A stretch of 64,000 bases of DNA from Plesiocystis pacifica SIR-1 (GTDB lineage Bacteria; Myxococcota_A; Polyangia; Nannocystales; Nannocystaceae), in assembly GCF_000170895.1 (NCBI RefSeq), contig NZ_ABCS01000007.1, forward strand, positions 1 through 64,000. The letters are read 5' to 3'. This document shows positions 54,866 through 62,815 of the stretch, piece after piece. Positions within the stretch are counted from its first letter, which is position 1. The number at the start of each line of letters is the position of its first letter. Position numbers and translations under genes: made by a program. The notes beneath the pieces were generated by a model that did not search any database, was not told the origin of the DNA, and saw only the letters and a list, made by a program, of their open reading frames with translations.

Positions 54866-55488
54866 CCCCCTCCGGGCCCCAGGTCGCGCAGGCTCGCCGC
54901 CCAGCCCTCGAGGTCGCCCAGGGTGCTGTCACGCAGCGCCGGGGACTCGGCGACCTGCTCGATCGCCTCGCCCAGGAGCTTGCGCGCCCGGACCAGCCGG
55001 CTGCGCATGGCCGAGTGGGAGACGCCGACGATCCTCGCGATCTCGGCCGCGTTGAAGCCCTCCCAGTAGGCGAGCTCGAGGGCGACCTGGTGCTCGATGG
55101 GCAGGGTCCGCAGGGCCATGAGCAGCAGCCGCTGCTCGCCGCGGAGCACGGCCACGCTCGACGGGCTCGGGGCGATGTCGACCATCCGGGTGATGCTCAT
55201 GTCCACCGGCCGGCCGCGGCTGCGCTCGCGCAGGTGACCGCACAGCACGTTGTGCGCCACGGACAGCAGGTAGGCGCGGACGGTGGTGCCCTCGCGGATC
55301 CGGTCCTTGCCCTCGATCAGCGCCAGGAAGGTCTGCTGGATCAGGTCCTCGGTGTTGTCCCCGAGCTTGTTGCGAAAGAAGCGGGCGATGGCGTCGAGGT
55401 GGCGCTCGACGAGGCGCCGCCCCGCGCTCTCGTCCCCCCGGCGCCAGGCCGCCAGCAGCTCCGCATCGATGCCCCAGTTGTCCGCCAC
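54862..55488 (-). CDS. Sigma-70 family RNA polymerase sigma factor (ECF-like), partner of the kinase
   Basis: 208 residues from GTG at 55488; a longer frame to 55791 adds ~100 residues with no sigma homology. Region 2 is DAELLAAWRRGDESAGRRLVERHLDAIARFFRNKLGDNTEDLIQQTFLALIEGKDRIREGTTVRAYLLSVAHNVLCGHLRE and region 4 is LRTLPIEHQVALELAYWEGFNAAEIARIVGVSHSAMRSRLVRARKLL (both quoted only by their ends in practice: DLIQQTFLALIE and GVSHSAMRSRLVRARKLL). Sigma factors of this type followed by a Ser/Thr kinase are widespread in myxobacteria, with control probably by phosphorylation. Confidence 0.9.
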
Positions 55489-55672
55489 GGCGCTGGCTAG
55501 ACTACTCGCTTTTGTGGTCCTGCCCACCAACCCGGCGACCGGTTCGCGCCCGACTCTCGCAGACGCACAATTTCCGCCTGGCGAGGCCGGCTGGAGCAGT
55601 GCGATGATCGCGTACCGGCGGACGCCTAGCCGCCGACCGGACCACCGGCCCCTCACCCGCGCAGTCGAGACC

Positions 55673-57460
55673 ATGTCGCACCCACGCCGCTCCCCCGCCC
55701 CTCGCCCCCACCTTCGCTCGACGCGACGCGCATCCCGCGGATTGCGGATCGCCGCCCTCGCCTCGCTGGTGGGCGCTGGCGCCCTCGCCATCGCCCCCGT
55801 GGCCCAGGCCTTTTGCGGCTTCTACGTCGCCGGCGGCGACGCCCAGCTCTACAACGACGCGACCGTGGTCGTGCTCATGCGCGACGGCAAGCGCACGGTG
55901 CTGTCGATGCAAAACGACTACCAGGGCCCGCCGGAGGACTTCGCCCTGGTCATCCCCGTGCCCGTCGTGCTCGGCGAGGACGACGTCAAGACCCTCCCCC
56001 CCGAGATCTTCGCCCGCGTCGACAAGCTCGCCGCCCCGCGCCTGGTCGAGTACTGGGAGCAAGACCCCTGCGCCCCGCCCCGCCCCGAGTACGCCATGCG
56101 CGGGGCCGGGGGCTTCCCGGGCGGCCCCGTCCCGCAGGCGGCCCCCGCCCCCGCGGAGAAGTTCGGCGTGTCGATCGAGGCCCAGTTCACCGTCGGCGAG
56201 TACGAGATCGTGATCCTCTCGGCCAAGGACTCCACCGGCCTCGACGGCTGGCTGCGCGCCAACGAGTACAACATCCCCGCGGGCGCCGAGCCCCTGCTCG
56301 CCCCCTACATCGAGTCGGGGATGAAGTTCTTCGTCGCCAAGGTCGACGTCGAGAAGGTGAAGTTCACCAAGGGCCCCGACGGCCAGGACCGGGCGACCCT
56401 CTCGCCGCTGCGCTTTCACTACGACAGCGATCAGTTCGCCCTGCCCGTGCGCCTGGGCCTGGCCAACGCCAACGGCAAGCAGGACCTGCTCGTGCACATC
56501 CTCGGCCGCGAGGCTCGCTACCAGGTCGCCAACTACCCCAACGTCACCATCCCCACCAACCTCGAGGTCCGCGACGCCGTGCGCGAGTCCTTCGGGCCCT
56601 TCTACGTGTCCTTGTTCGACCACACCCTCGCGCAAAACGAGGGCGCGGTGATCACCGAGTACAGCTGGTCGGCGGCCTCGTGCGACCCCTGCCCCGAGCC
56701 GGCCCTGGACCTCAGCGAGCTCGTGACCCTGGGCGCCGACGTGCTGCCCAGCTACGCCGACAGCCTCGGCCAGGGCGAGCCCGTCGACCCGGGCCTGGAG
56801 TGGCGGATCCCCAGCGAGTTCGTGCTGACCCGGCTGCACGCGCGCTACGACGCCGAGGACCTCGGCGAGGACCTGGTCTTCGAGGTCGCCCCGCCCATCG
56901 CCGGCGGCCGCGAGCACCTCCAGAGCGACGGCGCCCTCGAGCGCGGGGCCGTGCCCCAAGGCAGCGGCAACAACCAATTCCAGGGGCGCTACATCATCCG
57001 CCACGCGTGGGAGGGGCCGGTCGAGTGTGAGAACCCCCAGCGCGGCATCTGGGGCGGCCCGCCCAACAAAGACGGCTCTCGCAACGAGGACAAACCCACG
57101 CCCACGGTGGCGCGCCAGCTGGCGACCGCGGACCGCAGCCAGAACCTCGGGAGCTTCGTCACCCCCTCGGCGGGCAAGATCCTCGGCGTCGCCGTGGAGG
57201 CCGGGCCCGAGCCGGGCGCGGACGCCAACGCTGGCGAAGGGGCCAACGCTGGCGAGGACGCCAAGGCCGGCGAGGACGCGAAGGCCGAGGCCGGAGCGGA
57301 GGCTGGCTCCAGCCCCGACGCGGCAAAGTCCGGGGGGGAGAAAGCCGACGGGGGAGGCTGTCGTTGCGAGGTCGGACCGGAGGGACCCTCCGCCCCGGTC
57401 CACCTGGGCCTGGGCCTGCTGGTCCTCGGTGCCCTGACCCAGGTCCGCCGCCGCGCCTGA
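55673..57460 (+). CDS. DUF2330 exported protein, paralog 1, with MYXO-CTERM-like tail
   Basis: 595 residues. A signal peptide is followed by the family start AFCGFYVAGGDAQLYNDATVVVLMRDGKRTVLSMQ. DUF2330 landmarks follow: FALVIPVPVVL, LAAPRLVEYWEQDPC, FTVGEYEIVILSAKDSTGLDGWLR, SGMKFFVAKVD, LSPLRFHYDSD, LANYPNVTIPTNLEV-type, and FVLTRLHARY. A Gly/Ala/Glu linker leads to GGGCRCEVG, a hydrophobic stretch and an RRRA end, which fits a MYXO-CTERM sorting tail. Tandem with a close paralog 41 bp downstream, then a five-haem cytochrome; the function of the family is not established. Exported, probably surface-bound after sorting. Confidence 0.9.
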   Translation: MSHPRRSPAPRPHLRSTRRASRGLRIAALASLVGAGALAIAPVAQAFCGFYVAGGDAQLYNDATVVVLMRDGKRTVLSMQNDYQGPPEDFALVIPVPVVLGEDDVKTLPPEIFARVDKLAAPRLVEYWEQDPCAPPRPEYAMRGAGGFPGGPVPQAAPAPAEKFGVSIEAQFTVGEYEIVILSAKDSTGLDGWLRANEYNIPAGAEPLLAPYIESGMKFFVAKVDVEKVKFTKGPDGQDRATLSPLRFHYDSDQFALPVRLGLANANGKQDLLVHILGREARYQVANYPNVTIPTNLEVRDAVRESFGPFYVSLFDHTLAQNEGAVITEYSWSAASCDPCPEPALDLSELVTLGADVLPSYADSLGQGEPVDPGLEWRIPSEFVLTRLHARYDAEDLGEDLVFEVAPPIAGGREHLQSDGALERGAVPQGSGNNQFQGRYIIRHAWEGPVECENPQRGIWGGPPNKDGSRNEDKPTPTVARQLATADRSQNLGSFVTPSAGKILGVAVEAGPEPGADANAGEGANAGEDAKAGEDAKAEAGAEAGSSPDAAKSGGEKADGGGCRCEVGPEGPSAPVHLGLGLLVLGALTQVRRRA

Positions 57461-57501
57461 CCCGAGACCCCGCCCCCCGCCCCACGCCGAAGTTCACCGC
57501 C

Positions 57502-59178
57502 ATGCACGACCCGCGCCCCGCCTCCCCCCGCCTCCGTCTTTGGGCCTCGCGCCTGACCCTGGCCGCTGCCCTCGCCCTCCCCGCCGCCGCGATGGTCACC
57601 GCCCCGAGCAGCGCCGAGGCCTTTTGCGGCTTCTACGTCGCCGGAGCCGACGCCGAGCTCTACAACAACGCGACCATGGTCGTGATGATGCGCGACGGCA
57701 AGCGCACGGTCCTGGCCATGCAGAACAACTACCAGGGCCCGACCGAGGACTTCGCCATGGTCGTGCCCGTGCCCGTCGTGCTCCAAGAGGCCGACGTCTT
57801 GACCCTCGAGCGCGACGTCTTCGACCGCGTCGACCAGCTCGCCGCCCCGCGCCTGGTCGAGTACTGGGAGCAGGACCCCTGCTACCGCCCGCCCAGGCCC
57901 AAGCGCAGCCGGGCCATGAAGTCCATGGCCGTCGAGAGCTCGATGCCGCCCTCGGAGGCCGAGGGCGACGCGGACTACGGCGTGACCATCGAGGCCGAGT
58001 TCACCGTCGGCGAGTACGAGATCGTGGTCCTCGGCGCCCAGGACAGCACCGGCCTCGACAGCTGGCTGCGCGACAACGGCTACTCGATCCCCGAGGGCGC
58101 CGCGGACGTGCTCGGGCCCTACGTGCAAAGCGGCATGAAGTTCTTCGTCGCCAAGGTCGACGCGCAAAAAGTCCGCTTCGACGCCAACGGCCAGGCCCAG
58201 CTCTCGCCCCTGCGCTTCCACTACGACAGCGACACCTTCTCCCTGCCCGTGCGCCTGGGCCTGATCAACGCCAACGGCGACCAGGACCTGATCATCCACA
58301 TCCTCGGCCAGCGCCAGCGCTACGAGCTGGCCAACTACCCCAACGTCACCATCCCCACCAACCTCGAGGTCAACAACGAGACCCGCGAGCGCTTCGGCCA
58401 GTTCTACGCCTCGCTCTACGACCACACCGTGGCCCAAAACCCCGGAGCGATCGTGACCGAGTACAGCTGGTCGGCGAGCAGCTGCGACCCCTGCCCGGTG
58501 CCCGCGCTCTCGGGCCAGGAGCTGCGCGTGCTCGGGGCCGACGTGCTGCCTAGCATGGCCGACTACTTCGACCAGCAGGGCAACCTGACCAACGAGTGGG
58601 GCCTGTCCTCGGAGTTCACCCTGACCCGGCTGCACGCCCGCTACGACCGCGAGGCCCTCGGCGAGGACCTGGTGTTCCGCGAGGCCGAGCCCATCGTCGG
58701 CGGCCGGGAGTTCCTCCAGGACAACGGCGTGCTCGAGCGAGGCTCGCGGCCGGCGGACTACGGCGAGAGCAACTTCCAGTCGCGCTACATCATCCGCCAC
58801 TACTGGGACGGGCCGGTCGCCTGCGCCAACCCGCGCTTTGGGGTGTGGGGCGGGCCGCCCAACCACCGCCAGGAGACCAAGGTCGCCCGCGATCTGGCCT
58901 TCGTGGCCCGCGACGCTGGCCTCGACGAGTTCGTGACCGCGGCGACCCACGACGAGCTCGGCCTGGCCGGGCCGCCCAAGGCCGAGAAGGTCCCGCACGC
59001 GGGCAAGCGCAAGCGCGGCGGGGGCGACAGCGTCCACGCCGACGCCAGCGAGGGCGGCTGCGCCCACTGCTCGACCACCGAGGACGGCTCGTCCTCGCCC
59101 TGGGGCCTCGCCTTCGGCGGCCTGGGGCTGCTCGGGCTCGGCGCCCTGCTCCGTCACCGCCGCCGTCGCCAGGGCTGA
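57502..59178 (+). CDS. DUF2330 exported protein, paralog 2, with MYXO-CTERM-like tail
   Basis: 558 residues. Signal peptide (LTLAAALALPAAAMVTAP), then AFCGFYVAGADAELYNNATMVVMMRDGKRTVLAMQ, the same opening as paralog 1, and the same ordered landmarks through ANYPNVTIPTNLEV and RYIIRHYWDGPVACANP. The two share cysteines at equivalent places (SASSCDPCP). The end is GGCAHC, a hydrophobic LGLLGLGALL and RHRRRRQG, again a Cys-containing sorting tail. An Arg/Lys/Ser/Met-rich insert near residue 135 differs from paralog 1. Tandem duplication with strong conservation suggests a shared ligand or a hetero-complex. Confidence 0.9.
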   Translation: MHDPRPASPRLRLWASRLTLAAALALPAAAMVTAPSSAEAFCGFYVAGADAELYNNATMVVMMRDGKRTVLAMQNNYQGPTEDFAMVVPVPVVLQEADVLTLERDVFDRVDQLAAPRLVEYWEQDPCYRPPRPKRSRAMKSMAVESSMPPSEAEGDADYGVTIEAEFTVGEYEIVVLGAQDSTGLDSWLRDNGYSIPEGAADVLGPYVQSGMKFFVAKVDAQKVRFDANGQAQLSPLRFHYDSDTFSLPVRLGLINANGDQDLIIHILGQRQRYELANYPNVTIPTNLEVNNETRERFGQFYASLYDHTVAQNPGAIVTEYSWSASSCDPCPVPALSGQELRVLGADVLPSMADYFDQQGNLTNEWGLSSEFTLTRLHARYDREALGEDLVFREAEPIVGGREFLQDNGVLERGSRPADYGESNFQSRYIIRHYWDGPVACANPRFGVWGGPPNHRQETKVARDLAFVARDAGLDEFVTAATHDELGLAGPPKAEKVPHAGKRKRGGGDSVHADASEGGCAHCSTTEDGSSSPWGLAFGGLGLLGLGALLRHRRRRQG

Positions 59179-59212
59179 GCGAACCAACCCCTCCGACCAC
59201 GGTCCGACCTGC

Positions 59213-61525
59213 GTGCGCCGCCGCGATCCAGCCCTCCACCGCGTCCCCCTCGGTCTCGCCCTCGCGCTCAGCCTGTGCGCGGGCGTGGGCCTGGCCTGCT
59301 CGAAGACCACCACCGTCGAGGGCGAGGGGCCGACCACGGCGACGCCCAAGGTCGACCCGAGCGACGAGGGCCCAACCGAAGCTGGCAGCGGCGTCGAGGG
59401 CCCCGTGCCCGACGCGCGCCTGCCCGAGGACGACGGCGAGTTCGCGCCCGCGCTGACCACCCGGGCCCCCGGGCCCGCGCCCCTCGACGGCCACACCCTC
59501 GGCGACGTCGACACCTGCGGGACCTGCCACGAGCAGATCGTCGCCCAGTGGCGCACCAGCGCCCACGCCTACGCGAGCTTCAACAACCCGATCTACCGGG
59601 CCTCCATCGCCCGCTTCCGCGAGGCCGAGGGCGGGCCTGAGGCGAGCCGCTTTTGCGCGGGCTGCCACGACCCGGCCCTGCTCGTCGACGGCGTCATGGA
59701 CACGCCGGGCTCCCTCGCCAAGGACCCGCGGGCCCACGTCGGCGTCGCCTGCCGGGGCTGCCACGGCGTGGCCGAGTCCCGCCCCGACGGCAACGGCAGC
59801 TACACCCTCGCGTCGGCGGCCATGGTCCTGCCCAGCGACGCCGACGGCGGGGCCCCCGGGGAGCTCGGGGCCCACCGCCGCGCCGTCACCCGGGGGGCCG
59901 CGCGGGACCAGTGCGGGGCCTGCCACCGCGCCTTCGTCGGGGTCGAGACCGGCCACCCCCACCACCTCGGCGGCACCGACGAGCTCGGCCCGTGGCGCGA
60001 CTCGAGCTACTCGGGCTCGCGCCTGCGCCTGGACACGCCCGTGGACGAGGCCGACTGCGTCGACTGCCACATGGCCACGACCACCGAGGCGGACCCGGCC
60101 ATCGCGGCCCTCGACGAGGCGGCCGCCGACGCCCAGGGGCGCTTCGTCAGCCACCGCTTCCTCGGCGGGCACAGCTACCTCGCGGCCATGCGCGACGACC
60201 CCCAGACCCTCGCGCAGATCCAAGCCTTTCTGAGCGATGTTGCGAGCGTCGACGTGGCCGCGGTCAAGCTCGACGGGCAGGCGGCGCTGCTCGGCCGCGG
60301 GCTGAGCCCCGAGGCCCTCGCCCTCGGGGGCGAGCTGCGCGTGGACGTGGTCGTGCGCAACCGGGCCGTCGGGCACCGCTTCCCCGGGGGCACCCGCGAC
60401 GCCCAGGACACGTGGATCGCCGTGCAGATCCTCGACGCCGCCGGAGCGGTCATCGGCGAGTTCCAAGATCGCCCCGAGGCCCCCGCCGAGGTCCACCGCC
60501 TGCGCGCCGGGGCGGTCGACGAAAACGGCGCGCTGATCTCCGCCCGCGAGGTCGAGCGCCTGCGCGCCGTCGCCTTCGACCACACCATCGGCCCGCGCGA
60601 CGCCGTCGCGGTCCGCTACGCCCTCGAGCTCCCGCCCGGGCACCGAGGCGTCCGCGTGCGCGCGCGCCTGCTCCACCGCAGCCGCAGCCTGGCCCTGGCC
60701 GCGCGGACCTGCGAGGGGGGCCGCAGCGCCTCGGGCCAGGCCGCGCTCAGGACCAGCGCCGAGCGCAACGGCGAGCGCCTCGACCCCTGCGCGACGCCCC
60801 CGACCACCGCGATCGCCGAGGGCCAGCTGGCGCTCGGTGAACTCGTGACCCGGCCGGACACACCCGCGGCGGCGCCCGACTGCGAGCGCCTGTGGGAGCT
60901 CGGCGTCGCCCTGAGCCACCAGCTCCAAGAGCGCCTGCCCGAGGCCCGCGAGGCCCTCGAGGCCGCCCTCGAGGCCGCCGAGCGCGAGCTCGACGACCCC
61001 GCGCGCCTCGCCCAGACCCGCGCCCGAATCCTCGCCACCCTCGGCGCCGTCGCGGCGCGCCAGGGCCGGGTCGAAGAAGCCCTCACCCTCGCCGACCAGG
61101 TCGAGGCGCTGATGCCCGACCACCCCTACCCCGACCTGCTCCGCGGCCGCGCCCTGGCCAAGGTGTGGCGCTGGGAGCAGGCCATCGAACCACTCGAGCG
61201 AGCCTTCGAGCGCAACCCCGAGTCCCCCGGCCTGGCCTCCGAGCTCGCCACCGCCCTCGGCAGCGCCAACCGCCCCGCTCGAGCCCTCGCCGTCGCCCAG
61301 GCGGGCCTCGCCCTGCGCCCCCGCGACGAGGCCCTGCTGCGCAGCCAGGCCCTGGCCCTCGCCGCCCTCCACGGCGAAGACGACCCCCGGGCCAAGGCCG
61401 CCCTCGACGCCTACTTCGCCCACCGGCGACCCGACGACGAGCCCCACCTCGCCGCAGACTGTGGGCGGCTGGACCCCGCCTGCGCCCTCGAGCGGGTCCC
61501 CGTGCACGTCCACCGCAGGAACTGA
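59213..61525 (+). CDS. Multihaem (five CXXCH) c-type cytochrome lipoprotein with TPR domain
   Basis: 770 residues from a GTG. The signal peptide ends GVGLAC, a lipobox. Five haem-binding sites are visible: CGTCH, CAGCH, CRGCH, CGACH and CVDCH, all within residues ~100-290, a cytochrome c-554/pentahaem-like layout. A middle domain (ELRVDVVVRNRAVGHRFPGGTRDAQDTWIAVQILDAAG) is a beta-sandwich found after such haem domains. Residues ~560-740 are TPR-like (ARILATLGAVAARQGRVEEALTLADQVEALMPDHPYPDLLRGRALAKVWRW...). Periplasmic or outer-membrane electron carrier inferred; the redox partner is unknown. 34 bp after the second DUF2330 gene, so likely one operon. Confidence 0.92.
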   Translation: MRRRDPALHRVPLGLALALSLCAGVGLACSKTTTVEGEGPTTATPKVDPSDEGPTEAGSGVEGPVPDARLPEDDGEFAPALTTRAPGPAPLDGHTLGDVDTCGTCHEQIVAQWRTSAHAYASFNNPIYRASIARFREAEGGPEASRFCAGCHDPALLVDGVMDTPGSLAKDPRAHVGVACRGCHGVAESRPDGNGSYTLASAAMVLPSDADGGAPGELGAHRRAVTRGAARDQCGACHRAFVGVETGHPHHLGGTDELGPWRDSSYSGSRLRLDTPVDEADCVDCHMATTTEADPAIAALDEAAADAQGRFVSHRFLGGHSYLAAMRDDPQTLAQIQAFLSDVASVDVAAVKLDGQAALLGRGLSPEALALGGELRVDVVVRNRAVGHRFPGGTRDAQDTWIAVQILDAAGAVIGEFQDRPEAPAEVHRLRAGAVDENGALISAREVERLRAVAFDHTIGPRDAVAVRYALELPPGHRGVRVRARLLHRSRSLALAARTCEGGRSASGQAALRTSAERNGERLDPCATPPTTAIAEGQLALGELVTRPDTPAAAPDCERLWELGVALSHQLQERLPEAREALEAALEAAERELDDPARLAQTRARILATLGAVAARQGRVEEALTLADQVEALMPDHPYPDLLRGRALAKVWRWEQAIEPLERAFERNPESPGLASELATALGSANRPARALAVAQAGLALRPRDEALLRSQALALAALHGEDDPRAKAALDAYFAHRRPDDEPHLAADCGRLDPACALERVPVHVHRRN

Positions 61526-61561
61526 AGCGGGCTCGCCCGCGCGGGTACCATCGCAGCGCTC

Positions 61562-62140
61562 ATGAAGCTGCTCGTGTTCGCCGCGTCCGCCCACTCGACC
61601 TCCATCAACCGAAGGCTGGCCGAGTACGCCGCCCGCACCCTGGCCGCCGACGCGAGCCTCGACGTGCCCATCGAGATCGAGCGCCTCGACCTCAACGACT
61701 ACGAGATGCCGCTGTTCACCCAGGACCGCGAGGCGCAGCTCGGCTCGCCGCCCCAGGCCCAGGCCTTCCTCGACGCCATCGCGCGCAACGACGCGGTCGT
61801 CGTGTCCTTCGCCGAGCACAACGGCTCGTACACCGTCGCCTACAAGAACGTGTTCGACTGGGCCTCGCGCATCGACAACAAGGTCTACCAGGGGCGACCC
61901 ATGGTCCTGCTCGCGACCTCCCCGGGCGGCCGCGGGGGCGCCAGCGTGCTCGGCCAGGCCAGCGCGAGCCTCCCCTACCAAGGCGGCGAGATCGTGGCCA
62001 GCGTGTCCGTGCCGCGCTTTCACGCCAACTTCGACGCGGACACCGACACCCTGACCCAGCCCGAGCTCCGCGCCCAGGTCGAGGCGGCCATGCGCGCCCT
62101 CTACGACGCGACCAAGGCCCGGCTCAACAAGGGCCCGTGA
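61562..62140 (+). CDS. NADPH-dependent FMN reductase / flavodoxin-like protein
   Basis: 192 residues. The flavin-phosphate loop is FAASAHSTSINRRLAEYAA near the N-terminus (S-x-S-x-N-x3-A in related enzymes), and MVLLATSPGGRGGASVL is the second conserved loop. DAVVVSFAEHNGSYTVAYKNVFDWASR corresponds to the 'PEYN-S-x-P-x-LKN-x-IDW' motif, here with 'AEHNGSYTVAYKNVFDW'. It would reduce FMN, quinones or azo compounds in the cytosol. It follows the multihaem cytochrome by 36 bp, and a functional link is only suggestive. Its 3' end overlaps the convergent lipoprotein gene by 17 bp. Confidence 0.9.
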   Translation: MKLLVFAASAHSTSINRRLAEYAARTLAADASLDVPIEIERLDLNDYEMPLFTQDREAQLGSPPQAQAFLDAIARNDAVVVSFAEHNGSYTVAYKNVFDWASRIDNKVYQGRPMVLLATSPGGRGGASVLGQASASLPYQGGEIVASVSVPRFHANFDADTDTLTQPELRAQVEAAMRALYDATKARLNKGP

Positions 62141-62615
62141 TGTCCCCGGGGGCCGTGCACGCCGTCAGGTTCGAGGGCACGCACTGGTCGGTCTGCCACA
62201 GCTCGTCCTCGCCCCCGCACAGCACCTTCATCAGCGGCGGGCACAGGTCGCCCGCGTTGACGCAGCCGATGTACTCCTCGGCGTCGGTGCACCAGCTGCC
62301 CTCGCCCATCTCGACCAGCGGCGAGCCGTAGACGGCGTTGCAACCGGCCGCGCTCGAACACGCGTCCTCGGTCTCGTGCACGACGCAGCCCATGGGCTCG
62401 CCGTCGTCGCCACCGCCGAAGTCCCCCGCGTCGTCGCCGGCATCGTCCCCGCCCTCGTCGACGTTGACGTCGCCGCCCTCGTCTCCGTCTCCCTCTTCCG
62501 TGTCCCCGGCCGCCTCCTCGGGCCCCTCCTCGTCGCTGCCTTCGCACGCGGGGGCCAGGGCCAAGGTCAGGCTCATCATCAGGGTCGGGATCGTCAGCGT
62601 GGCTCGGCGCATCAT
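62124..62615 (-). CDS. Small Cys-containing lipoprotein
   Basis: 163 residues from the second of two adjacent ATGs (62615); an outer start at 62672 only lengthens the signal peptide. Lipobox LALAPAC, then a Gly/Asp/Glu low-complexity linker (GDEGGDVNVDEGGDDAGDD). The last ~90 residues have eight cysteines (CVVHETEDACSSAAGC, WCTDAEEYIGC, LCPPLMKVLC, QCVPSNLTAC). No named family, but the pattern resembles myxobacterial Cys-rich secreted proteins. Exported lipoprotein of unknown role. Confidence 0.75.
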   Translation of the reverse strand: MMRRATLTIPTLMMSLTLALAPACEGSDEEGPEEAAGDTEEGDGDEGGDVNVDEGGDDAGDDAGDFGGGDDGEPMGCVVHETEDACSSAAGCNAVYGSPLVEMGEGSWCTDAEEYIGCVNAGDLCPPLMKVLCGGEDELWQTDQCVPSNLTACTAPGDITGPC

Positions 62616-62815
62616 CTCGACGCTTGAGACTCTCCCTGGCGGCTCCAGGCTTCGCGACGAGGGCGTGAGCATGGCGCGAGTTCGCCGTGAAACTCCAGCC
62701 GCCCATCCCGTGTCGAAGACACGACTCGCAAGCTGCTGAAAATCGCCGCGCGTCGTCAGGTGCGTCGCTGCGCGTCGCGGCCAAGGAGCGAAACCGAAGC
62801 TGTCTCAGGAGCTTG

